A DNA stretch of 64,000 bases from Viscum album (taxonomy: Eukaryota; Streptophyta; Magnoliopsida; Santalales; Viscaceae), in assembly GCA_963277665.1 (NCBI GenBank), contig OY728125.1:1712332889-1712396888 (forward strand). Direction: 5' to 3'. The notes beneath the pieces are model-generated. The model was given only the letters and a program-made list of their open reading frames with translations, was not told the DNA's origin and did not search any database. Shown piece after piece: positions 46,519 through 57,355 of the stretch. The position numbers and the translations under genes were made by a program. Each line of letters starts with the position of its first letter. Position 1 is the first letter of the stretch.

Positions 46519-49312
46519 AATCACTTACGCTCACTATTTTTCATAGAAACCCAAAAAAATAAAAAAAATTCATAAACTAAAAAATATAATTTCATTGCAT
46601 ATCATTTTTTAGGTCATTGATTATTTCAATTATTTTTAATATGCTTGGAATAGTTCTGAATTTTCTAGTAGGTATGAGACTTTTTTGATCCAAATGGAAC
46701 ATGATGCCACAATGATTCAAAATAATTTCAAAATCCTCGAACAAACAAGAACGATGGTAGCATCGTTGGTTGCTGATGTTTAAGAAGGTAAAGATCTATG
46801 GTTGGAATCACAACAACAATAAAACCATGTTGAACACGAAAAGGTAATTTTATTTCAGATAAATTTGATGTTGTAGAACCCATGGATGACTTGAAGACTC
46901 TGGTTGAAGATCCCATCATCACTACATGGCCATTTCTTAAAGAATTTCCTGAAGATGACAAGCCTGCTGATACAATTGTGGGAGATCAACATGCTTTGGA
47001 TGAATATTGGATAAATATTGTTGAATATGAAAAGTAAAGTGATCTTCCAATCTTTTTAAAAGATGAATCCGTACCTATATAGCCCTCTCTTTCTTCGTAA
47101 TAAGATGAAGAAGTCTCTGCTGAAAAATAATTCCAAGTGGCCTTTCCTAAAGAGATCGTATTTCAAGATGACCTACAAGAAGGGGAAGATTTTTATATTG
47201 ATTGTTCATGTTTTAATCATATCCATGTGGAACTATTTTATAACTTCCTCTTTGAATTTTTTGAAATATAATCACATGAGAAAGCCCTGAATGTTGAAGT
47301 CTAAGTGTCCAGAGAAGTCATGAGTGATGAAGTTAAGGACCCATTCAATATCATGCCCCAAAATTCTAACATGTACCACATGGAAAATGGGGAGGAGATG
47401 TTGTACAATAATCATGGGTTCCTCCATGACTAATGTAGGCTAAATAGAACTGGGAGAAAGATGTTCTAGTGGATTCAGAGCAAAAATCCTCATCCACCAT
47501 TAGATTAGGGTTAAACCGCTGAAACTGCCTGCCTAAGGGCAGTAAAAACCTAGCACTTCCTTGAGGGTCAACCCAAGAATTATCCTCTTTATTTTCCATT
47601 ACCTTTTATTTTTATTTAATTTTCTCATTTTTTTATTTCATGCATTTTAGGCTTAGTGGAAGTAGATATAATCATAACAGAAGGCAACCATAGAAAAAAT
47701 AAAGTCAGGTTGTATCTTTCCTTACCTTTATTTTTATGCCCATATATTAATTTTGTGTTGAGCTCCAATGAGGGGTATTGATATCTAGGTGTGGGGGGAG
47801 TTTCAACCTTCTTAGTAGTTCTCTGTGCTTTATTTTTTCATTTTTTAATATTTTTTGTGACATTGAGCTTCAATATATATTCTGATTATTTTTCACTCAT
47901 CAATTGATTTTGAGATGGTTGGAAAGATTTTTGAAGAAATGGATTTTAAAGGATTGTTGATATGAAAACATTTTCCATGAATTGGATTTACAAGAATTTT
48001 TATGAGTTTGACAGATTTTTGAAATCTATTCTAATGAAACACTAACTCAATATATTTTTCCAGTACAATGAGGTATTCTGAACCACATTGAAATATTCTT
48101 TCTAATACCCACACATTCTAGATTGAAGCTTGGATTTTGTGTGATAGCCAGAACGTGTGACTTTTCTCTTTTGAAGCATTGGATTTCATGGAATGTTTTT
48201 TATATGATTGAGGGATTTTTGGGCTAGCAATATTTTATCATGAGACCTACCTTTACATATATCCTTCATTAACCCATATATGCCATGAATTTCTTAATAG
48301 GTTTGAGCCACATTACTAGCCGATTTTTCCTTACCTATATGCACATTTGATATATTTTCATGGTTATTTCAAGTTTGAGTATGGGGGAAGGGCCTTTCAT
48401 GGGAGTTCATTGGATGTGTTCCATTTGAGGGTGATGTGAGTTGTGTGTAATGATTTTGGGCAATGGATGATAAAGAGAAAATTGGTCATGGGTAATCGTT
48501 TCATTGTGCTTTATTTGTTTCATCTGGTTCTCCTTCAAAAAAAATGAAAAAATAGAAAAAATGGAGATGAGTTTGAATTTATCATTTTACTTCCTTTGAT
48601 GACTCATGTGCCTCTCTAAAATAAATGGAATTATGTCCATTCATTCAATGTATTCAATTTTCAGCTCATTCTCTATGAAAAAATATCCAAAAAAATAACT
48701 TTTTCATTTCCGGAGCTTTAAAAAAAAAGGGGAGAACATAGATGAAATCATTATTTGGAATCATTTCATGGCTCATGTACCATGTCATAAAATAATGGGT
48801 GGTGTTGTGTTTCACATTGTTAAGGGGATTTAGTGAGGTTTATCCTGTGTTTTCACTTGATTATTCATGCATTGTGGTTAATTGTCCAACCTCCCTTTTC
48901 AGCCTTAAATGTTTAATCATTTTCCCACCAACCCTAAGCCACAGAATTCACATTAAATAATTTCTCATTATTAAATACATTTTCATGTTTTTCACTGTAA
49001 AGGGATGAGAATTTTCACAAGCCTATGGTGAAACATGCACATTTCAAGTATGAGCATAACTCTCGATTAAATTTTTTCTTGAGTGAAGAGTAACACAAAT
49101 TTTAAGGTGAGGTAGGTTGTTATTGGGTCATGGATGGATTAATTAGGTTGAATAAATTTTAATGTGAGGAATGGAAATTATTTTGAACTGTTTTTCAAAG
49201 ACGATACAAGATGGAATTTCATTTTGGAAGAGATCATTGATTTTTTCTCATTTTTTATTTTTGTGTGAATTTTGATTTGAATATATGAGGCTTAACCAAG
49301 AGTGTAATGAAT
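46519..49312 (+). other. Interior of element 4: decayed coding remnant and long non-coding tail
   Basis: From 46620 to about 47590 the sequence is pseudo-coding with many stops and no domain I can name. A block near 47515-47590 (RVKPLKLPA, then after stops STSLRVNPRI) followed by an F/L-rich stretch resembles the end of Athila pol and its junction with the tail. After 47600 there are three purine-tract-like GTGGGGGG or TGGGGGAAG sites (47791, 48383, 49316), a trait of Athila 3' regions. No complete gene is present. Confidence 0.6.
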
Positions 49313-49325
49313 AAGTGTGGGGGAG
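49313..49325 (+). other. Polypurine tract of element 4
   Basis: AAGTGTGGGGGAG ends exactly at the 3' LTR start, TGATGAAGC. The GTGTGGGGGAG form is the Athila-type PPT. It confirms the plus orientation. Confidence 0.85.
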
Positions 49326-50916
49326 TGATGAAGCTAGAATTTACACATATTTAATACTACATTTCAATGTTATAAATCCCAACATAGTTTTATTTTAAGG
49401 TCAAATGTCACATTTTTATGTTTTAGAGGTATTTTGAGTTCAAATGCTAAAATGGCTTAACTTTGGGATTAATCTATTTTATTTGTATTATGTTTTTTGG
49501 CCATAAAATTTTCTATCCTGAACCCGATTGTGAAATTACTTTTTTAGGTTTCCTTACCTACAGGGTATGATTTCATTTTTCAGTATCTTTAGCTCAATCA
49601 ATCATTTGAAGGCCCAGACTAAGCTCAAAATTTGTGCCTCGTAAATTGTGTGCAGATCTGAAATGTTATAAAGATGAGGTTGTATCTCTAAGTACACAGG
49701 AATTTTGGAGATGAAATTTGTCATATATCTCTAAATTGAATTAGTGAACATCTTTCATTAAAGATGATACATCAGAATCAACATGTGTCAAGGTCCTAAT
49801 TGCATTAGAATTTAGTGTTGTGGAATACGAAGAGTCACCTGGACCGATTAAATATTCCACACCAAAAAAGCCTTAACTCCTTCATTTGTTGACCAATGAG
49901 GCTTCTATTTTGTTGAGGCACACGAGATTAAAAATGAGCAACTTTCTAGAAGAGTATATTTTCCAATTCCTCCATTTAATGTGCCTAAAAGTCAGTAACA
50001 TCCGGCGGACAGAATTGAGAGATATTTCTTCACCCATTTTCTATATAAATTTGTACCTCCTCTATTTTTTCAAGGATATCCATTTTCATGGGTCAAGGTT
50101 GAGTATTTTTTTTGTATTATTTATTTTAATTTTTAGTATATATTAGTTATATTTCTTCTTCATACCTCCTTTCTCCCATTTATTTTATTTTATGTATTCT
50201 CCCACCGTTATTCCCTTCTCAACTCCATCAAAAATGGAGAACTAACCTGGGTGCTTGTTCGAGGGAGGGAATAGTGGTTTTATTGAGTTATTTTTACATT
50301 AATTTATAATCCCTTTATTCAATTATAATAATTTTGTTGGTGGTTAAATCAATTATGGTGTGTGGTCACCCATTTTCTCTACCACAAATTTCTTCTTCTC
50401 GTTTATCAATTTTCCTACCCTTCGCTATTTGTGTCGTGCATACGGTGGACTATGACATGAGTAGTTATAGTCAGCGAAAAGGTCTCAAAGATGACATTAG
50501 AAAGATAATTTCATTGTAAGGAGATGTCTCAGTATGGGTTGATGAAGTTTAAAATGAGAAGGTGAGGTGTGAAAGGTCTTGATCACCTCATTCAGTTGAC
50601 GTTTGAGATTCTTTTTAAACAAAGATATTATCCACCACAACCTCCTAAGAACAAATTCATACTTTATTTCTTATAACTTCATTATTTATTGCATAGCATT
50701 ATTATATATTTTATGTATATTTTAGGTATTTCAATTCCACCCCATTTATATTAATATTATATTTTTATATTAGATACATTATAAATAGTGACAATAGAAA
50801 GATTGTGCACATGAGTGACCTCCTTGTGATTGACCCTAGGGTGTTATACTATGGAACATTATTAGGTTAATAATAATTTAATTGAATTGTGGTTCACAAA
50901 AATACCACTCTCATCA
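49326..50916 (+). repeat. 3' LTR of element 4 (1591 bp)
   Basis: It pairs with 44905-46493, begins TGATGAAGCTAGAATTTACAC and ends CACTCTCATCA. It has the same TATA box at 50042-50050. Mismatches with the 5' LTR are about one in eight in the parts I compared by eye, so the insertion is old. Confidence 0.9.
50042..50050 (+). promoter_or_regulatory. TATA box in the 3' LTR of element 4
   Basis: TATATAAAT with the same flanking CACCCATTTTC and TTGTAC as the 5' LTR box. If active it would drive transcription into the right-hand flank, not the element. Confidence 0.6.
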
Positions 50917-50920
50917 AAAC

Positions 50921-51120
50921 CCCTTGCCCACATTTTTTTACCACGTGGAAACCATGGACCAACCATTCAAAAACTAGAAAATCCAGTTATCATTAAAAAA
51001 TATCCAATTTTCACCCAACCAAACCCATGTTATGACCAAATTGATTTATACCCAATGTATGGAAAAAATAATACCTCTAAATTTGAATAATAAATCTCCA
51101 GAAAGGGTTAGGATATTTCA
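50921..51120 (-). repeat. Probable end of the 3' LTR of element 7
   Basis: The 200 bases between element 4 and the PPT at 51121 end GGATATTTCA. If the junction at 51121 is correct this is the LTR start on the minus strand (TGAAATATCC). Its remainder was probably split off by element 4. No second copy is available, since the 5' LTR at 62287 runs off the window. Confidence 0.4.
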
Positions 51121-51293
51121 AACACTCCACCTTATAACATGTCATCCTTGAGATTTTCTCCCAAGAATCTATAAGATTTTGAGAAAATAAGTTCATGCCA
51201 TGTTTTCCACTTATCTGAATATCTTTCCCAAGTTTCCACTGAAACCCATCCATATTACCTAAATACAGTAACTATCAACATGGTATTTCACCA
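51121..51293 (-). other. Polypurine tract and pol tail of element 7 (minus strand)
   Basis: The minus strand gives GGGAGAAAATCTCAAGGATG, then ACATGTTATAAGGTGGAGTG, then the LTR start. This is the Tekay layout (a tail of the GKFRGRNFFKGG type, purine tract, LTR), comparable to element 1 at 10471-10512. In one frame it reads LGENLKDDML, a stop, GGV. Element 5 then interrupts it at 51294. Confidence 0.55.
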
Positions 51294-52019
51294 TGTCATG
51301 ACCTGTCCTCGGGGGCTAGTATCGTGACTACCCCAAACCCGCCTTCCTTAGGCCATGGGATGGTGACTAGCACCGTAGGGGAAAATCTCTAAGCTGGGAA
51401 GGCATTTCTATTATAACTATAAAAAAACACATCACATTACACAATTGAAAGCAAAACACTAAGTATAACTATATTCAAGAGAAGTGCTGGAATGTAAAAG
51501 GGGCTGGAAATACAAGCCCAAAATCAAAGTACAACTGAAAGAAATGCGAAGCAGCTACTAGGTCATCCACCTGGGTTCCTACCTGAAGGGTAGGTACAGA
51601 TGGCCTCCTCAGTACTCCACATCCATTCGTTTACTCCGGGTACTTTCACACTATGTGGTCCACCTCCAGTAACCATTCAGTCCTGCTACTCTCTGCGTCA
51701 GTCAGTGCTGTCTGTCATCTAGAACCAACACAATGAGGTGCGGGCATAGCCCGTGCAGGGGTGACTATAAGGATACTCAGTAGGGACCCCACGACCCTCA
51801 ATGTCTCAAAAATTCCAACAAGGATAAACCAAAAAGTAGGAAAACAATGGATAACCATTACTTAGGTATATTCCCATACATATACCTAATTTATCTAGTA
51901 ACCCCTCTCAATCATGAGGAAAACACAAAAGTCATTGAAACATCTCAAAACCATGATTTTATTCTAGTGGTGGTAACATGTAACACTCCCAGTACAATTT
52001 TCGTAACCTCGGTTACTGG

Positions 52020-52300
52020 TGTACTCTTCCTCTATAGAGTTATGTGGGCTAGCCACATCATAGAGAGGTGTTTCCCACTATCCTGGAAAACTATGGTACT
52101 GCTCCTATTGAGTACCGTTGGTCTGCTGCATCACACAGAGGCTCTCCCCACTGTGGGTCTGCCACTCACCCAGAGACGCTTCACTTCATACCTTACTAAG
52201 ATACTCCTCCTTTCGATTACCGTTCATCTAAAACTTCACATAGAGGTTCTCCCCACTGTGGGCCTACAGCGTCACATAGAGGCACTCCCCACTAGGTTTG
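52020..52300 (-). repeat. Degenerate tandem repeat in the left LTR of element 5
   Basis: The phrase CACA(C/T)AGAGG-(C/T)CTCCCCACT(G)TGGG(T/C)CT recurs at about 52133, 52239 and 52273, with weaker copies before. The unit length is uneven, about 35-70 bases. The partner array is at 58370-58650. On the minus strand it lies 0.7-1.0 kb from the U5 edge, like the arrays in elements 1 and 7. Confidence 0.7.
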
Positions 52301-52689
52301 TCGAAACACTCCTAGTCAAAAGGTCAGTAGTCATAAGGTATCAGCCAACTACACGGTATCCAGAATCTGCTCGCTCGTCTTAGGGAGGATCTACTCCACG
52401 AACTACTTGTAGATAATCAAACTATCACTAAGTCCCAAGAATAAGTATTTCAAAGGTCCACCTATTCATAGGGATCTTAACGCAATAGACGGTGCGTCAT
52501 TCAGACACCCAGTCTATGAGTTATTGGAATTTCCGTTCTAGGGGTGCAGTTGGTTTTTTAGGTTCAAACCAACCCGACCATACCCCAAATGTGTCCAAAA
52601 CTCAAGTGGGGTATTCAAAAAGAACTGTATTGCTCTAAGAATTCCATCGCCGTATAAGGTTCGTCGATCAGACACCCGTAGTCCAAGTT

Positions 52690-53400
52690 ATGGGCGAAAA
52701 GGTGTGTTTGGGTCAAACGGTTTCGAACTGGTGTCTGACCCTGTCCATGGGTCCGACTCGGTCCGCGGGTCTGAACCGGCCTGAGGTGGCAGCCCAGCCG
52801 GAGGAAGTGGCCTGGCATGAGGGCGGCCTGGCTTGAGGTGGTGAGCCGCATGGCCTGGTTGGCGGCACGTGTGGCCTGATGGAGGCCGGCGTAGCCTGCC
52901 CAGCCAGTGGCTGGCGGTGCCCGCCCTAGCCACGAGTGTGTGTGGGGGGGGGGGGGGTTCTTGCCCCCCGAATTCCGAACAGAACCGGCGCTAAGCTACG
53001 GTTCAGTATCCTACGAGACATAGAGGGTCCCTCATTGTCCGGCTGGCCGAGGGGCCAGCCAGTTTAGCATAGCCGGCGGCCGGCCGACGTTGTCCACCCA
53101 TTCTCCTCTACCGCAGCCCGCCCTTTTAGCTACTCACCTCCACTGTATGGTGAAACGGTGCCACACCACCTCATCCGCAGCCCATCCTGGCCGTGGCCCC
53201 CTTCTCCATTGCGCTGCACGACGGTGTCACTCCCCTCTGGCGACTCGGCAGCCTTGCGTCGCCAGTTCCTCCGTGGCTGGATTTCTTCGTGGCCGGTTCC
53301 CTTTTTGGTCGGCCCGACGCCGGACTCTGTTGCTCCACCTCAGTCGTCAACAAATGAGAACAATAAGGGGGAGAGTCGGGCCGTGTTCGTGCGGTCTGAG
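52690..53400. other. GC-rich island inside the left LTR of element 5
   Basis: A 0.7 kb block with repeated GGCCTGG, GGCCGG and GTCCGACTCGG words and a run of 14 G at 52944-52957, in otherwise AT-rich surroundings. The partner block is 59050-59830. Both strands have open frames of up to 145 codons only because stop codons are rare in such DNA. It could be a CpG-rich promoter or structured RNA segment, but that is inference. Confidence 0.75.
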
Positions 53401-54398
53401 CCCTCCTCATTATGATGATATCAATCTGCAATTCGAATTCCATAATTTGAACTACGTATAACGGGAACAAAATCTACTCAAATCCACTACCTCATATGAC
53501 GATGATCGTTGATGAAGTCGTGGAATGGTGGCGTTGATTCGTCAATATTGGAAAATGAAGGGGATATCTATCATTGGCTGATGAGCGTTCGGAGATGACG
53601 AAGTTGATGATGGAATTCTTCGTGATCAACTCCTTCTCTTTTGGCACAGTTGAAGATCGATGAAGGAGTTCGTCGTTCATCATTTGCGGTATAGGCGTTA
53701 TTTGTTTCTCTTCAAAATCCTCTCCCAAATGGTCCACCAAATCAATGTGCCAACCAAAATAATGGGTTAAGCTAACCCACTATTTATTTTTTAGCCAAAA
53801 TATTCAAAATATTTAAAATCAATTAAATGATGAAGCATAACTAAACAAATGAGGTGGGTTAGCCAAAAATTAATTAAAACAAGTTGAAGAGTTTTCTCCT
53901 CTTCAATTAGGGGTTCAAAGAGTTACAAGATCAGGTGGTCCCCACATTAATTATCCTCCAATGGAGTTTATGCTTAGGTAGACCCCACCACCATAACCTC
54001 CCATTAGAGGTTAGGGTGTTTGGGCCCCCACCACTAACCACCTCGTGGAGGTTTTTACCACATCAAAAATAAAAATAAGCTAACAATTATTTTTATTTTA
54101 CATTATTAAAAACCCCAAAAAATAACTTCCTTTCTCGACCATCTACCATCGAGGCGAAGGCCTTCTTAAGGGAATACTAGTGCCACGAGTTCAAAAGTTT
54201 CCTCGAATTTCAGTTCAGAGAACCAGTTCAAAAGTTATAAAAATTGCTATTATGTTTACTGAACGTACCTGAACAAAACATCAGAAATTGATTCCGGGCA
54301 CACCGGGTCTCGGAATTATACGCTGTAAATTTTAGAGGGCTCGTAAAATTCTCTTATTTTTATGAAAAAAATTCCATGGAAATTTACAGGTGTTTACA

Positions 54399-54420
54399 TT
54401 CTCCCCAACTCAGGGATTTA
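54399..54420 (-). other. Polypurine tract of element 5
   Basis: The plus strand TTCTCCCCAACTCAGGGATT gives AATCCCTGAGTTGGGGAGAA on the minus strand, ending at the LTR start TGTAAACACC. The TTGGGGAGAA form is usual for Tekay-like elements. Confidence 0.8.
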
Positions 54421-55640
54421 CATCCCCGTAAGCTACAACTCAAACTATGGGAACAAATGAGGTTACTAGGCATGCATCTGAGCCTCCTTCTGCCTTGTGC
54501 TCTCCTAGAAGATCCCGTGCGGCCAATGAAAGCACATCAGAGGTATCGACCATCCACGTAGGACCCGGTCATGTCGATCCTCAATCTCCACTAGAACCTC
54601 CGTGAATGTCACCCCGTCCTTAATGTCCCGCTCCCCATGGTCGATGATGTGGGATGGGTCATGCATGTATCTCCTTAGCTGATATTCGTGGAAGATGCCG
54701 TGCACCCGGTGCAACAAAGGTGGAAGAGCTAAGAAGTAAGCCACCTCAACTACTCTGATGAGGACCTGGAATGGTCCAACGAGCCATGGAGTCAACTTTC
54801 CACCATGGCCAAATCTCCATAGACCTCATCGAGGTGAGACCCATAAGAAGACGTGGTCACCATCCTTGAACACCAGAGGTGTCTATCTCCGGTCAGCATA
54901 CAACTTCTGCCTGCTCTGTGTAGTCTTCATCCACTCCTGGATGATCTGCACTTTCTCTGTGGTAGCATGTACCATCTCTGGTCCCACTAGTACTGACTCC
55001 CATGGGACTGTCCAGCACAGTGGCGATCTGGAAGGTCACCCATATAAGGTCTCAAATAGTGCCATACCCATTGTGGAGTGATATTTATTGTTGAATGAAA
55101 ACTCCACCAAAGGCAAGTGATCCCCCTATCCGCGACCAATGTCGAGGACTAATGCACAAAGAATATCCTTGAGGGTCTGAATGGTCTGGTCATTCTGGAT
55201 ATCTGTCTGAGGATAGAAGGCGGTGCTCAGATGTAGCTGCGTCCCAAAAGCCTCCTGCAACCCCTTACATAGTCGAGAAGTAAACCATGAATCATAGTTG
55301 GAGACAATAGAAAAAGGTACTCCATGAAAACGCACAATATCCTGTTCATAGAGGTATCCCATGTTATCTACTGAGACCTGCTCTCGGATCGATATGAAGT
55401 GGGACGACTTGGTAATTCGGTCAACGATCACCCATATCGAATCATGACACTTGGATGTATGTGGTAGACCCATCACGTAGTCCATGGATATCACATCCCA
55501 CGTCTACTTTGGGACCTCTAAGGACTGAACCAAGCCTGCTGGTACCTGGCGCTCTACCTTCACTTGATGACAAGTGAGGAACTGTGAGACAAACTCCGAT
55601 ACCGCCTTCTTCATACCGGTCCACCAATGCTGTCATCTGA
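54421..55640 (-). pseudogene. Integrase pseudogene of element 5
   Basis: The minus-strand frame at 55494-55126 shows ISMDYVMGLPHTSKCHDSIW and VIVDRITKSSHFISI, then IVSNYDSWFTS, and then DIQNDQTIQTLKDIL. The first catalytic Asp (SMDY) is kept, the second is Asn (VSNYD) and the Glu is Asp (QNDQT), so two of the three DDE residues are changed. The C-terminal part (54795-54505) reads WLVGPFQVLIRVVEVAYFLA, LPPLLHRVHGIFHEYQLRRY and ends RGWSIPLMCFHWPHGIF. The zinc region at 55700-55560 has EFVSQFLTCHQVKVE, where the first cysteine of the CxxC is missing. Confidence 0.9.
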
Positions 55641-56262
55641 GGTCCTCATACATCTTTTCCACTCCTAGATATAACTCTAAATGGGAAGTGTGGAACTCCT
55701 TCAACACCTCCTCTTGAAGTGAAACTGGTACCAAGGTATGTCCAATAAAGAGGATGATGTTCTCCCTACCTTCATAAAATCCATCCGGTGTCTGTCCTGT
55801 GGATATCTGAGCATGTCGTGTCACACATTCAGTGTCTCCATGTTGTGCCTCCCTAAATCACTGATGAAGTGGAGGAGGGACTGTGAGAGACTACTGGAAT
55901 GCTTCTCCATCTATATCAACAAAGTATATCTCTAAAGTAGCCAACTGCTCTGTCGCGTCTTCTAGGAGATGTATACCAAACCTCCTACTGAGTGCATCGG
56001 CAACAACATTCCCATTCCCAAGAGTATTGACTATGTCAAAGTCATAGTTCTGGATGTACTCAAGAAATCAACACTGTATCAGGTTCAGTTCCTTCTGAGA
56101 GAAGATATACATGAGACTCCTGTGATCAGATTAGACTGTGAAACGCTCTCCCATCTGATAGTGCGTCCACATCTTCAAGATGAAGACCACTGCTTCTAAC
56201 CCCAAGCCATGTGTAGCGTAGTTCATCTAATGTTGTCTCAGCTGCTAGAAGTTGAGCTCTCC
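55641..56262 (-). pseudogene. RNase H fragment and linker of element 5
   Basis: It begins near 56250 with GELNF, then (after stops) QLRQH and MNYATHGLGLEAVVFILKMW, the second half of the RNase H domain. Next are SDHRSLMYIFSQKELNL and VNTLGNGNVVADALSRRFG, the usual end. The N-terminal half, with the first catalytic Asp, is missing. The following 55824-55633 frame (TPDGFYEGRENIILFIGHTL) is the linker to integrase. Confidence 0.87.
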
Positions 56263-56300
56263 CCTATCCGCCAGCACCCTGCAGTCGGGGTAGTCCTCCT
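56225..56300 (-). other. Deletion junction between gag and RNase H of element 5
   Basis: Within one frame the gag-type spacer (DYPDCRVLADRGELNF) is followed by RNase H (QLRQH, MNYATHG). The protease, RT and first half of RNase H, normally about 1.3-1.5 kb, are missing. The breakpoint cannot be placed to the base from this copy alone. Confidence 0.7.
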
Positions 56301-57355
56301 GGTAGTGGTAGCAGTAGAACCTCAAATCGCCACCCACAACCTGCTGCTTTACTAGCTCCTCTGCCACGTCCGCCTGCACCCTACGGACTGCCTCGATCAA
56401 ACCTCTGCCTCTGCCTGGGATGTCCCTCAACTATCTGCTGATCATAATAACAGAGTTTCGTATAGTCATGAGCCATGTGAACCTACCCACCGCATGAGTA
56501 ACACTGTCTGCTCCTAGAATATATGTCACTGCCCCGAGTGCCCTGAACAATAGACCGTATATCCTGCGGTCACCCCCCCGTGGGTCTAGTCCTCTTGGAT
56601 ATCTGCGTCATCTGTCTACTGCTAGCTACATAAGACTCTGCTGAAAGTAGACTAGTAGTGGGTCTCAATGTTGTTGACTACTCTACAAGGAAACTCTCTA
56701 CTAGGAGGGGTCTCTCTGACATGCCTGCCAGCGTCGGGATGGTGAGGGAGATCATCGATACCCTGATCTCTCGCCTGAGTCCCGACTCGATGGTTTGATC
56801 CCTGAAGAATGGGTCTTGTACTATATTCGTGGAATAGTGTGAGAAATAGGTGAACCTCGTAGTGTACTGAGCTACACTCTTGCTGCGCTCCTTTAGATTA
56901 AGCAGTTCCTGTATCCATACCGTTCATAGGGTCACTTGAACAAACTCTGCGCGAAAAAGGCTCTCAAAGTATGTCTAGAGGAGTATTGCATCATCGTGCA
57001 ACTAGAGCACCAGGCTCCACCATCTTCCTACTACTGCCTGAAGGAGACTCGCAACAAGGATCACCATGAAGTCTTCTAGTGTCCCTACTAGCCTCAAGAC
57101 TCTAACAACAACCTCTAGCCAATCCTCAAATTCCTGGGGGTCCATCTCTCCCCGGATCCTAGGTGGACTATAGTGCTAGAACTCATGCAACGCACTCAAT
57201 CGGTGTGCATCGTCTGCTACTGGGGTTGGTGGCATTGGTGACCCAACGAGAAGTGGTACTGGTAGTCCCTCTACTAGTAAAGGGCCCTGCACTGAGGCCT
57301 CGTCGCTCGGTGGACTGTCAGAGCGTATGAATATTTGGGCTCTATGGGGAGGCAT
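56263..57355 (-). pseudogene. gag pseudogene of element 5
   Basis: The ATG on the minus strand at 57355 opens MPPHRAQIFIRSDSPPSDEA and continues with PLLVGSPMPPTPVADDAHRL to a stop near 57180. The Gag core follows: DPQEFEDWLEVVVRVLRLV, then segments with several stops. A zinc knuckle CYSCGG-stop-VHMAHD lies near 56500, with a stop in place of one residue. The end, LRFYCYHYQEDYPDCRVLAD (56245-56430 frame), is a knuckle-to-protease spacer, which then runs directly into RNase H. Confidence 0.82.

Larger units (their letters stand above)
44905..50916 (+). mobile_element. Element 4: short Athila-type LTR element, non-autonomous derivative
   Basis: A 6.0 kb element has paired LTRs at 44905-46493 and 49326-50916, a PBS at 46499-46518, a PPT at 49313-49325 and a 2.8 kb interior with no gag, RT, RNase H or integrase domain I can recognise. 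Flanks share AAAC (44901-44904 and 50917-50920), or AAAAC if one terminal A is counted, which supports a genuine insertion. The primer site, the GTGTGGGGGAG tract and the long non-coding tail are Athila features. It would have needed proteins from another element. Confidence 0.9.
51294..54398 (-). repeat. Left (3') LTR of element 5, 3105 bp
   Basis: It begins TGTCATGACCTGTCCTCGG, paired with TGTCGCGACCCGTCCCCTGG at 57643, and ends TGTTTACA, paired with TCTTTACA at 60814. Inside, in plus order, are a tandem-repeat tract (52020-52300), a GC-rich part with a 14-G run (52690-53400), and an AT-rich part. A 178-codon frame at 51847-52383 spans the tandem repeats but is broken in the partner LTR, so it is not a gene. 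Confidence 0.9.

Noticed and set aside
51847..52383. 178-codon plus-strand open frame in the left LTR of element 5
   Set aside because: It covers the LTR tandem repeat, and the homologous stretch in the right LTR (58318-58539) is open for only 73 codons. LTR position plus repeat content explain it.
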